The notes beneath the pieces are model-generated. The model did no database searches. It was not told where the DNA came from and saw only the letters and a list, made by a program, of their open reading frames with translations. From contig PLKR01000556.1 of NCBI GenBank assembly GCA_003140655.1, forward strand, positions 891 through 6,588: DNA of 5,698 nt, written 5' to 3'. How positions within the stretch are numbered: position 1 is the stretch's first letter; every line of letters begins with the position of its first letter. The position numbers and the translations under genes are program-made. Origin of the DNA: Acidobacteriaceae bacterium (GTDB lineage Bacteria > Acidobacteriota > Terriglobia > Terriglobales > Acidobacteriaceae). Below are positions 1 through 5,685 of this stretch, piece after piece.

Positions 1-568
1 GGCCTTGAATCTCATGGACTCGGCCCTGCCGGTCAAGATTCTGTATTGCTTCCAGTACTTCGCCCTGGGCAAGCTGCTCGACCACCTGTTTCAGTTCTGG
101 GTCTTTCTGGCGCACAATCTCTTCGAGCTTCACCGTTTTCATACCAGCGTCCTGGAGCTGCGCGAAGGGCCTCCCGGCCTCAACCGCCTCATGTTGCCGC
201 CGGTCGCCGACGAGCAACACACGTTCATTCGGATGGAGCCGGTTCAGAAACTCATGCACCTGCCTGGTCGATGCCAGCGAGGATTCGTCGAGTACATAGA
301 GCCGTTTCTCCCCACTATCCGGCTGCAGTCCACGTACCAGATGCTTCTGTAGTGTAGATGTCTCCATGCCTGCTTCGCCGAGCTTCTGCGCCGCGCGGGA
401 CGTTGGCGTGAAACCTTCCACCCTGTAGCCCTCGGCCTCCGCGCCTTCGCGGACGACGGACAGAGTTGTCGTCTTGCCCGCGCCTGCGATGCCATCTAAA
501 CCGACAACCTTCTCCCGCGAAAGAAAGATTTCGTCTACTGCCTGGCGCTGCGACGCATTCAACTCCGG
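1..568 (-). CDS. Helicase domain of MobF/TraI-type relaxase-helicase (partial, out of frame with the relaxase)
   Basis: This open frame of 189 codons enters from the relaxase end and runs off the left edge without a stop. Translated from 568 downward, it begins PELNASQRQAV, the usual entry into the RecD-like SF1 helicase half of MobF relaxases. Walker A, GIAGAGKT, lies at 470-493. Walker B, VLDES, has its Asp-Glu pair at 284-289. A motif III of the form GDRRQ follows, in the context LLVGDRRQHEAVEAGRPF. In TrwC/TraI proteins this half is an ATP-driven 5'-3' helicase that unwinds the strand nicked by the relaxase domain. It has no ATG or Shine-Dalgarno of its own here. The only candidate start is the TTG at 560-562, which overlaps the relaxase stop as TTGA. 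I read it as the second half of one gene split by a single-base frameshift. The domain call is firm; whether it is expressed is not. Confidence 0.88.
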
Positions 569-575
569 TGGCGGT
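559..575 (-). other. Frameshift junction between relaxase and helicase
   Basis: The relaxase frame reads ...STEDRHRS and then stops. The -1 frame read from 568 gives PELNASQRQAV. Adding one C to the CC at 567-568 (minus-strand sense; GG on the plus strand) would restore a continuous ...STEDRHPELNASQRQAV, which is what I expect for this family. There is no slippery heptamer of X XXY YYZ type at the junction and no obvious stimulatory stem next to it. A mutation or an assembly error in a short homopolymer is therefore more likely than programmed frameshifting. Confidence 0.8.
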
Positions 576-1884
576 CTTCCGTGGAGATGCGCACTTGCGG
601 CGAGACCAGCATGGGATCGCCGTAGTCGCGCCGATTGCCTTCCTGCATCCGACCAACGATCTCACGCTCCATGCGTACCATCACGGCGGTTGTGTACTGT
701 CTGCCAGCACCAAAGTGCGAGACTTCGCGGAACTCCCCGGCCTCGATCCGGCGCTCGAACTCCTGCCGGACCTGGGCATAAGTAGTTTCTCCCATGCCGC
801 GCACCAGCGCTGTTTCGAGGATCGCGCGGCGGTCCTGCACTGCCGATCTCTCGAAGACATGATCGCGCGCCCATGTCACTGCCTGCTTCGCCTGAACCTC
901 CGGCTCCGGCGTCTGGTATTGCCCATGTTGACGCGCCTGTGCGACAACGCGGTCCGCCTGATGCCCGTACTGTGCGGCCAACTCGCGGTGCCGCTGTAAC
1001 ACCTCTTCCGGCGACAGCAGTTCCTTGCGGTCGCGAGTACGGTGCGCCGCGATCTGTGCCGCCGCGGCTCCGTCGATTCCTTGTTCTCGGAGATGGTCTT
1101 TGATCTGTCCGCGTCGCGGACTGGAAGCCTCCAGATACTCCTTCGTGTAGCCTTTTACTTCCGGTTGTCCATGCTTGCCGCGCTCCAGTTCGTAGCCCAG
1201 TTTTTCCAGACGCAAAGCCAACTCCGATCGGTACACCGCCGTGGCGTAGCGCTGTGACACGAACATCTCGTGTGGCTGCAAAGCTCGCATTTGTTTCCCA
1301 TTTTCAGGACCGTTCTCGCGCTCGGTCATGTTGAAGATCACGGCATGAGTATGAAGCTGGGGCGCAGCATAGCCATCAACGGGCCGCGCGGCGTCGTGCT
1401 CGAAAGTGGCGGCGATGAATTTTCCGGTCGTCTCTGGGGCATGGACATTGCCGATTCGCGCCTGCGTGTATCGTTCAAGCTCCTGAAGTGCCGCGCGTAC
1501 ACTCTCCCGATGGGCTTCTCGCACACGATCATCGCCGCCCACAAGCGCGGTAAGCGATACCGACTTCGGCGCAGAGAATGTGGCGTCCCACCCGGCGCGA
1601 TGCTCGGCGCTGGTCACCTCTCTGCCGAATTTGCCTTCATAGGTTCTCGAAACTTGATGCCGGACAAGCTGCTCTTCGGTGTGCGGATGCTGGCCTTCAC
1701 TCAGCCGCGCAAAGTGTTCGGAACCAACGGCACCTTGCAACCTCCACTGCTCGGCGAGTCTGCCCTGCCACTCACTGTGACCCCGCTGATCGCGGCTCCA
1801 GTAGTTCTGTTCCTGCGAAGCAAACTCCCGCACATGGTAGGTCTGCGCCTGGCTGGCTGACAGCGGTTTCGAGATCGTAAGCAT
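559..1884 (-). CDS. MobF (TrwC-like) conjugative relaxase domain, truncated by frameshift
   Basis: This 441-aa protein matches the N-terminal relaxase half of TrwC/TraI proteins, which cut one strand at oriT and stay covalently bound to the 5' end. The N-terminal motif I region contains Tyr16 and Tyr28, matching the two nucleophile positions of the family. The stretch GWDATFSAPKSVSLT (98-112) is the conserved motif around the catalytic Asp (D100). QLHTH (176-180), together with His163 in FEHDAARP, supplies the three-histidine metal site. The ATG at 1882-1884 is preceded by GAGGAA eight bases upstream. It is the last visible gene of a minus-strand operon, 47 bases after the membrane-protein gene. 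MobF proteins usually run on into a helicase, so 441 aa is about half the normal length. The stop at 559-561 follows a probable one-base loss, and the helicase continues in the -1 frame. The relaxase fold itself looks intact. Confidence 0.93.
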   Translation of the reverse strand: MLTISKPLSASQAQTYHVREFASQEQNYWSRDQRGHSEWQGRLAEQWRLQGAVGSEHFARLSEGQHPHTEEQLVRHQVSRTYEGKFGREVTSAEHRAGWDATFSAPKSVSLTALVGGDDRVREAHRESVRAALQELERYTQARIGNVHAPETTGKFIAATFEHDAARPVDGYAAPQLHTHAVIFNMTERENGPENGKQMRALQPHEMFVSQRYATAVYRSELALRLEKLGYELERGKHGQPEVKGYTKEYLEASSPRRGQIKDHLREQGIDGAAAAQIAAHRTRDRKELLSPEEVLQRHRELAAQYGHQADRVVAQARQHGQYQTPEPEVQAKQAVTWARDHVFERSAVQDRRAILETALVRGMGETTYAQVRQEFERRIEAGEFREVSHFGAGRQYTTAVMVRMEREIVGRMQEGNRRDYGDPMLVSPQVRISTEDRHRS

Positions 1885-1931
1885 AGAGAGCGTTCCTCAA
1901 GCGTGAAGTGGTGTTCTTGGCAATTTGTCTG

Positions 1932-2351
1932 TCAGTCGATTCCCCTCGTTCTCTCCCAAGCGAAATCCTCTTTGGGTTTGGTCTCGGGCGCACCGATGGT
2001 CGAACCATTGACGGTCGAACCAAAGAGCCCGAGCATCGGCTGGGTAGGCTTCTTCAGCGGATCGGCGCGAGAATTCGCGGGCACTGATGGCGCTGGTTTC
2101 GGCGCGCTCTCTGGCATCTGCCGCTGCGAAAATCTCGGCAGTCTGAATCGGATTCTGTCCATCTTTATCCTCCATCTCTGGATCAAACTTGGCCTAGGTC
2201 GGCCCCATTCGATCGTCTCCCGATCCCTCCATTTACGTGAGGACCGGTTAAGCAACATACTGCGCACAGCCAGTAGCAAAAGGAACATCGCGGCTAGCCA
2301 AAGCAACGGCGTCAAGAGCGAAAAGCTTCCGGGAAAAGGCATGGCACTCAT
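1932..2351 (-). CDS. Small single-pass membrane protein of the mobilization operon (unknown function)
   Basis: I do not recognise a family for this 139-aa protein. Residues about 11-33 form one strongly hydrophobic segment (LLTPLLWLAAMFLLLLAVRSMLL). A very basic stretch rich in Arg, Lys and Trp follows (about 36-75), and the tail is rich in Pro, Ser and Lys, probably disordered. This suggests an inner-membrane anchor with a positively charged cytoplasmic part. The start overlaps the stop of the upstream MobC-like gene as ATGA (2348-2351), so translation is probably coupled. A second ATG at codon 4 is an alternative start. The relaxase begins 47 bases after the stop. Position between the MobC-like gene and the relaxase suggests a role in docking the relaxosome at the membrane or coupling protein, but that is inference from context. 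Confidence 0.7.
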   Translation of the reverse strand: MSAMPFPGSFSLLTPLLWLAAMFLLLLAVRSMLLNRSSRKWRDRETIEWGRPRPSLIQRWRIKMDRIRFRLPRFSQRQMPESAPKPAPSVPANSRADPLKKPTQPMLGLFGSTVNGSTIGAPETKPKEDFAWERTRGID

Positions 2352-2776
2352 GGCATACGAGCTCTTTCCTTTCGCCCGCGGGCGAAGAAGTCATCAAGCA
2401 GTTTGCGCGCCTGCTGGAGCTTTCGTGCGTCTGCCTGGTCGCGAATCTTGAGGACGGAATCAGGCGACAATTGTCCGCCTTCCGATGCCGCTTGAGAAGC
2501 TGCATGGAAGAGATTCAAGAGCGTATAACGCACCGCCCAGACTTCGGCCAATACGAATTCGGCGGGATCAGCGGGCCGCTGTCGCGCAGCGCACAGAGCG
2601 GTCCCGCGCAGCCACTCGGAGAGAGCCTGTCCCGCGCTTTCGGCGGCAGCTTCTATTTCTGCCAGTTCCTCGGGAGTCAGTCTCGTGGCCGCGGTCTTGG
2701 TGCGGAAGCCGGGCTTCGCCTCTTCTCCGAACGGCAAACTGGACTGTGGATCAGCTTGAACGCGGGGACCACTCAT
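2348..2776 (-). CDS. MobC-like ribbon-helix-helix relaxosome accessory protein
   Basis: This 142-aa protein has the pattern of relaxosome DNA-binding proteins of the MobC/NikA type. A basic N-terminal strand (about 24-33, RTKTAATRLT) leads into helices of the form TPEELAEIEAAAESAGQALSEWLRGTAL (33-60), typical of a ribbon-helix-helix domain. The C-terminal half is helical (about 70-135) and rich in Ala, Leu and Gln, with no catalytic motif. Such proteins bind oriT as dimers, bend or melt it, and help the relaxase reach the nic site. The ATG at 2774-2776 has AAGGCGG seven bases upstream. The gene is first in the minus-strand mobilization operon, directly beside the repeat-bearing non-coding region proposed as oriT, and it overlaps the next gene by four bases. 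The RHH call is fairly secure; the exact family assignment is less so. Confidence 0.75.
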   Translation of the reverse strand: MSGPRVQADPQSSLPFGEEAKPGFRTKTAATRLTPEELAEIEAAAESAGQALSEWLRGTALCAARQRPADPAEFVLAEVWAVRYTLLNLFHAASQAASEGGQLSPDSVLKIRDQADARKLQQARKLLDDFFARGRKERARMP

Positions 2777-2821
2777 TGGACAAACCGCCTTGTTGCACTC
2801 CTGCGCTTGATTCCGCTGCGA

Positions 2822-2834
2822 TTAAACTGCGTAA
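2822..2834 (+). repeat. Direct repeat copy 1 (TTAAACTGCGTAA)
   Basis: It matches 12 of 13 bases of the copy at 2973-2985. It overlaps the nic-like TGCGTAATTGTTAG segment and is a candidate binding site for the relaxase or MobC-like protein. Confidence 0.55.
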
Positions 2835-2866
2835 TTGTTAGTTCACAGGAAGCCCTTGCGCTTCAA

Positions 2867-2878
2867 CGCGTTTACGCG
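2867..2878. repeat. Short hairpin CGCG-TTTA-CGCG, inverted partner of 2980-2989
   Basis: The stem is four base pairs with a four-base loop. Its inner ten bases, GCGTTTACGC, are the reverse complement of 2980-2989, so the region also contains a 10-bp inverted repeat spaced by about 100 bases. Confidence 0.5.
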
Positions 2879-2972
2879 AGTCGATACTCTGGAGCCACCT
2901 TTCGCAAACAAACATCATTGTTCGATATCTCAGTCACTCAGCAGTTGACGAATTTTGTTGACGCAGCGAAAG

Positions 2973-2989
2973 TTAACCTGCGTAAACGC
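2973..2989 (+). repeat. Direct repeat copy 2 plus inverted-repeat arm (TTAACCTGCGTAAACGC)
   Basis: Bases 2973-2985 repeat 2822-2834 with one mismatch. Bases 2980-2989 are the exact reverse complement of 2868-2877. With those two sites this gives three YGCGTAA-type motifs, two direct and one inverted. Confidence 0.55.
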
Positions 2990-3049
2990 CGAAGTTTCAT
3001 CTGGCGCTCCGCAGTTCCCAAATTGGGGGTGACGTGTCCACACTTCTTC

Positions 3050-3064
3050 CGGTGCGAAGCACCG
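3050..3064 (-). terminator. Hairpin just after the RHH-protein gene, possible terminator
   Basis: A perfect six-base-pair stem, CGGTGC-TTC-GCACCG on the minus strand, begins five bases after the TAA stop at 3070-3072. No run of U follows (GAAGAAGTGT), so it is not a classical intrinsic terminator. It may act as a weak terminator or protect the mRNA 3' end, separating this gene from the candidate oriT. Confidence 0.4.
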
Positions 3065-3069
3065 CGTTC

Positions 3070-4233
3070 TTACAACTCGCCATACTCAAGAGCCAGCGCG
3101 TCCCACAGGCGGCGTACTTGCGGAGCCTGCCACGCGCGTCGAAACAGCTTCTTGATGGACTGCCAATCTTCGCCACGAAAGTTAAACGTAATTCCGTTGT
3201 CACCAGCGCGAAAATTCACGCCGATTTCGTCCTTCTCGTCAGCCACCGTGTACGCGAGAAAATAGCGGCCATTCCAGGAGATCAGCACCCGCCTTACATC
3301 CAGCCGTTCTAGGATCGTCCTGAATTCCGAAATCTTTGGGTATCCCTCCACGGGATAGAGCGGCGCAAGTCTTCCGGGGAAGGACAACCAAACAGAAAAG
3401 CCTTCGCTCGGCGAGCGCACGAATTCGAGACGGTAGTCGCCTTCTTCAAATTTCGGTAATGGCGGATTCAACGGAGCGTCCATTCCCCCTGCCGGCGAGT
3501 TCGGATCTTGCAAGGGCTTACCATAGTGAAAGTAGTGGCCGCGGGCGCACACGCGCCACAGGGTCGGCCAGAACGGCCGAAGCGCCTCGTTTAGCCTCTC
3601 GATATTGGGGAAGTCTAGCTCGTCGAGGAGAAAGTAGAGGTTCCGGGCGACAAAGATGGGTCTCTGCCGCTCTTCTGTCGGGTTTTTAAGCATCCGAATG
3701 GTGTGGGTGACGGCGCGCCGAACATCGTCGCTTCCGATCTCTTCCGGTTTCTTCGCTTCGGCTTGCCGATCGGGCGGGAGATGTGCGACGAAGAAAGAAT
3801 CCAAATGGGTCTTGTTTGGTTTGCGAAGCAAACCGTAAACCGCCTGGAATGCCTCAAGGATTCCGGCGAGAGATTCATATGAAATCTCCGTCTGTGCGGT
3901 GTTGGCAAATCTCTCCACTCCGTGCAGACAGAAATAGGCAATGGCGGTCCATTCTGCTTGCGAAAGCGGGAGCTTTGAGTCTGCCTTTCGGCGAATCATT
4001 AGCAGAGAATCGGTCGGCACGGTAAGCAGACTTACCAGCTCAAGTCGTTCTTCTTTTGAGGACTCAAGAAGCTGCTTTGCCGCCTCCGATGTGGAAACGG
4101 GTTCGCCGCTCTTCATGGACATGAGCACCTTTAAGCCCTCAAGCTTTAAACGCAGAGCCTCGGAAATACGAATGGAGATCACTGGCTGCTGCGCTATCGC
4201 TGCCTTCTCCGTCGTGAGCTCTCTTTCGGTCAA
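3070..4233 (-). CDS. Unknown protein with N-terminal ribbon-helix-helix-like segment
   Basis: I do not recognise a named family. With the TTG start at 4231-4233 the protein is 387 aa. Residues about 17-60 (VISIRISEALRLKLEGLKVLM, then SEAAKQLLESS) look like a ribbon-helix-helix DNA-binding domain. The middle (about 85-240) is mostly helical, with FLLDELDFP at about 200-210. The C-terminal 75 residues alternate strands and helix (RRVLISWNGRYFLAYTV, then GITFNFRGEDWQSIKKLFRRAW) and read as a compact separate domain. I see no catalytic motif, signal peptide or membrane segment. TTG is preferred because AGGAGGTGA (4236-4244), a perfect anti-SD match, stands five bases before it. The GTG two codons earlier (4237-4239) lies inside that Shine-Dalgarno. 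A strong promoter precedes the gene, and the divergent xis-int pair shares its control region. Autoregulation or control of the integration module is plausible, but inferred. Confidence 0.75.
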   Translation of the reverse strand: MTERELTTEKAAIAQQPVISIRISEALRLKLEGLKVLMSMKSGEPVSTSEAAKQLLESSKEERLELVSLLTVPTDSLLMIRRKADSKLPLSQAEWTAIAYFCLHGVERFANTAQTEISYESLAGILEAFQAVYGLLRKPNKTHLDSFFVAHLPPDRQAEAKKPEEIGSDDVRRAVTHTIRMLKNPTEERQRPIFVARNLYFLLDELDFPNIERLNEALRPFWPTLWRVCARGHYFHYGKPLQDPNSPAGGMDAPLNPPLPKFEEGDYRLEFVRSPSEGFSVWLSFPGRLAPLYPVEGYPKISEFRTILERLDVRRVLISWNGRYFLAYTVADEKDEIGVNFRAGDNGITFNFRGEDWQSIKKLFRRAWQAPQVRRLWDALALEYGEL

Positions 4234-4235
4234 TT

Positions 4236-4244
4236 TCACCTCCT
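4236..4244 (-). promoter_or_regulatory. Perfect Shine-Dalgarno deciding a TTG start
   Basis: AGGAGGTGA on the minus strand is fully complementary to the 16S anti-Shine-Dalgarno. Counting from the AGGAGG core, five bases separate it from TTG (4231-4233). The GTG at 4237-4239 overlaps the core and cannot be well served by it. Confidence 0.75.
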
Positions 4245-4281
4245 AGGTGTAACGATACAGCTTGACTATATGTGTACACCT
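4237..4281. promoter_or_regulatory. Candidate operator: repeated AGGTG(TA) half-sites around the promoter
   Basis: AGGTGTA at 4245-4251 is mirrored by TACACCT at 4275-4281, bracketing the -10 box. A third half-site, CACCT at 4237-4241, forms a close inverted pair with 4245-4249, although it overlaps the Shine-Dalgarno. GTGTACAC at 4272-4279 is a perfect palindrome. Such spaced short inverted sites suit a ribbon-helix-helix or small HTH repressor, and both neighbouring genes encode one. The repeats are seen directly; operator function is inferred. Confidence 0.4.
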
Positions 4282-4291
4282 GCGCTACCGT
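4262..4291 (+). promoter_or_regulatory. Possible weak promoter for the xis-int pair
   Basis: On the plus strand, TTGACT (4262-4267) is followed after 18 bases by TACCGT (4286-4291), a poor -10. It overlaps the minus-strand promoter almost exactly, so polymerases would compete for the same DNA. A weak promoter held down by the opposing one would suit an integration module kept quiet by default. Confidence 0.25.
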
Positions 4292-4294
4292 CAA
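4265..4294 (-). promoter_or_regulatory. Sigma70-type promoter of the RHH-protein gene
   Basis: On the minus strand, -35 TTGACG (4289-4294) and -10 TATAGT (4265-4270) are separated by 18 bases. Each hexamer is one base from consensus. Transcription would start at about 4258, giving a short leader that contains the Shine-Dalgarno. This is the best promoter in the window. Confidence 0.7.
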
Positions 4295-4348
4295 GGACAA
4301 TGTCGTCCACGAGGGGCGGATGAGTCTCCCCTCAGGAGTAGATGAACC

Positions 4349-4597
4349 ATGCCCCAGCCAATCGTGATGAAAAAACCAGCCATGCCTCAGCTCGTCAACA
4401 CGCGCAAGGCCGCTGAGATTCTCGGACGCTCAGCAGCAACATTGAAACGATGGCGCGCCGAGGGAGTCGGGCCGAATTGGATAGAACTGCAAGGTCGGGT
4501 TAGTTATGATGTGAATGTTCTTTTGGAGTACATCCAGAAGAACACACGAGTTGCTTCCGTGCGGGCTGCAATGGAGGAAGCTCGTGAAGCTGTTTAA
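4349..4597 (+). CDS. Excisionase-like small HTH DNA-binding protein
   Basis: This 82-aa protein is almost entirely one winged-helix/HTH domain of the MerR-like excisionase type (HTH_17/AlpA/Xis group). Residues 15-65 read LVNTRKAAEILGRSAATLKR, then WRAEGVGPNWIELQGRVSYD and a closing helix. This is the standard order of entry strand, HTH with Arg-rich recognition helix, hairpin wing, and last helix. Such proteins bend DNA at attachment sites to favour excision, or act as transcription regulators. The ATG at 4349 has AGGAG (4334-4338) ten bases upstream; the in-frame ATGs at codons 7 and 12 lack a Shine-Dalgarno. The integrase start lies inside its last codons (14-base overlap), so the two are surely co-expressed. 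The HTH call is strong. The Xis role follows from position beside the integrase and is not proven. Confidence 0.8.
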   Translation: MPQPIVMKKPAMPQLVNTRKAAEILGRSAATLKRWRAEGVGPNWIELQGRVSYDVNVLLEYIQKNTRVASVRAAMEEAREAV

Positions 4598-5618
4598 GAA
4601 AGCGAAGTCCAAGTTTTACTGGTATGACTTCACGGTACGCGGACAACGCTACCGTGGGTCAACCAACGAAACAAAAGCGGCCAGGGCAGCAAAGGTTGCT
4701 GGTCTGAAACTCGCCCATGTGGTCGAGAATACAGATCCGCTTCCCCAAAAAGCTCCTGTGTTGCTGGAGTTTTCCCGGCGCTTCCTGGAATGGCTGGACA
4801 AGGTCAGACTGGAAGACAAAACCAAAACCTACTACCGCGATGGCTGGCGACTCCTCAAGGCGACAACCGTCGTGAATATGCGATTGGATCAGATCACTAG
4901 GGAGGTTATCGAAACGTTGCGGTTTTCGGGCGCGTCCTCAAATGCCAATTGCGCGCTGAGAACGTTAAGAAGGATGCTGCACAAGGCGGAGGAGTGGACA
5001 CTGATTCGTCACGCTCCGAAACTCAAACTGATGAAGGAATACGGACGTTCACTCAGGCTTGACGATGAAGCGGAAAAGAAATTGTTGGTGGGCGCCGCCG
5101 CCTGCAATTGGCGGAAACGCAGCCTTCAACTTTTCCAGGACATCATCATCTTGATGCGTGATACCGGCATGCGGAACGAAAGAGAGCTTTACCGGATGCG
5201 CATCGAGAACCTAGATTGGGAAGGCCGAGTGATCTTCGTCCCCGATAGCAAAACCGAAGAGGGACGTAGACGCGTGCCAATGAGCAATCGTGCTTTCGAC
5301 ATTCTGAAAGGACGATGTGGCACGAAGCGCGAAGGCTGGGTTTTCCCTTCCAAACGCGCAGAGTCTGCTCACCTCACTACGATGGCGAAGAGATTTCGAG
5401 AAGCCCGGAGAAAAGCGGAGCTTCCCGAAGATCTTGTTCTCTATTGTGGGAGGCACGATTACGGGACTCGGATTCTCAAGAGAACCGGAAACCTGGCTGC
5501 CGTCATGAGAACCATGGGACACAGGGATGTGAAGACTGCCATGCAGTATCAACATCCGGAACTAGAGATCGTGCGCGCAGCGCTCGATCAGGACACAGCA
5601 GTTGAGAAACGGGCGTAG
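4584..5618 (+). CDS. Tyrosine recombinase / phage-type integrase
   Basis: With a GTG start at 4584-4586 the protein is 344 aa, normal for this family. It carries a short N-terminal arm-binding-like strand region (about 8-45), a SAM-like core-binding domain (about 58-145) and the catalytic domain (about 155-330). Catalytic residues in order are Arg197 (TGMRNERELYRMR), Lys223 (DSKTEEGRRRVP), the YCGR box Tyr287-Arg290, His313 (MGHRDVKTAM) and nucleophile Tyr322 (AMQYQHPE). Tyr replaces the usual first His of the HxxR box. GGAGG at 4573-4577 stands six bases before the GTG, inside the xis-like gene, whose stop lies 14 bases further on. That is clear translational coupling. The upstream ATG at 4515 would add 23 residues of xis-overlapping sequence without a Shine-Dalgarno. 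The gene ends 67 bases before a probable tRNA 3' end, so it likely integrates the element there. Confidence 0.93.
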   Translation: MKLFKKAKSKFYWYDFTVRGQRYRGSTNETKAARAAKVAGLKLAHVVENTDPLPQKAPVLLEFSRRFLEWLDKVRLEDKTKTYYRDGWRLLKATTVVNMRLDQITREVIETLRFSGASSNANCALRTLRRMLHKAEEWTLIRHAPKLKLMKEYGRSLRLDDEAEKKLLVGAAACNWRKRSLQLFQDIIILMRDTGMRNERELYRMRIENLDWEGRVIFVPDSKTEEGRRRVPMSNRAFDILKGRCGTKREGWVFPSKRAESAHLTTMAKRFREARRKAELPEDLVLYCGRHDYGTRILKRTGNLAAVMRTMGHRDVKTAMQYQHPELEIVRAALDQDTAVEKRA

Positions 5619-5628
5619 CCGGATTGAG

Positions 5629-5651
5629 TTACGGCACACTTTACGGCACAC
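5629..5651 (+). repeat. Tandem direct repeat TTACGGCACAC x2
   Basis: TTACGGCACAC occurs at 5629-5639 and again at 5641-5651, a 12-base period just after the integrase stop. The position between int and the probable attachment site suggests arm-type binding sites for the integrase or Xis-like protein. The repeat is certain; its role is inferred. Confidence 0.6.
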
Positions 5652-5685
5652 CCAAAACATCAACTCCGGTAAGTGCTTGAAAAGA

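Larger units (their letters stand above)
2777..3069. other. Non-coding region with repeats, candidate oriT and mobilization-operon promoter region
   Basis: There is no convincing gene in these 293 bases. Imperfect direct repeats lie at 2822-2834 (TTAAACTGCGTAA) and 2973-2985 (TTAACCTGCGTAA), matching at 12 of 13 bases. GCGTTTACGC at 2868-2877 is the exact inverted copy of GCGTAAACGC at 2980-2989. The first also sits in a hairpin, CGCG-TTTA-CGCG (2867-2878). GTTGACG occurs twice, at 2944-2950 and 2957-2963. The segment TGCGTAATTGTTAG (2828-2841) resembles the R388 nic region as I remember it (TGCGTATTGTCT/ATAG). A plus-strand nic here would make the mobilization genes enter the recipient last, the usual MobF arrangement. 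A weak minus-strand -10 (TTTAAT, 2821-2826) could serve the operon, but its -35 match is poor. Confidence 0.5.

Noticed and set aside
559..575. Programmed -1 frameshift producing relaxase-helicase
   Set aside because: No slippery heptamer and no clear downstream stem or pseudoknot; a one-base indel explains the data more simply.
466..999. Plus-strand open frame of 177 codons
   Set aside because: It lies antisense to the relaxase and helicase, whose motifs are unmistakable. The product has no recognisable domain and no Shine-Dalgarno was evident.
1270..1860. Plus-strand open frame of 196 codons
   Set aside because: It is antisense to the relaxase N-terminal half and shows no coherent domain; a by-product of GC-rich coding on the other strand.
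3050..3064. Hairpin as a strong intrinsic terminator
   Set aside because: The stem is good but no U-run follows on either strand, so only a weak terminator role is proposed.
2471..3265. Plus-strand open frame of 264 codons across the oriT candidate
   Set aside because: It is antisense to the MobC-like gene and to the end of the RHH-protein gene, where codon patterns favour the minus strand. Its product has no domain and an odd Arg/Ser-rich composition.
4515..4583. ATG at 4515 as the integrase start
   Set aside because: It would lie deep in the HTH gene without a Shine-Dalgarno; GTG at 4584 has GGAGG at ideal spacing.
560..5669. Shared CAACTCCGGT at 560-569 and 5660-5670 as possible attachment-site repeats
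   Set aside because: Several ten-base matches are expected by chance in a window of this size, and the first copy sits in conserved coding sequence.
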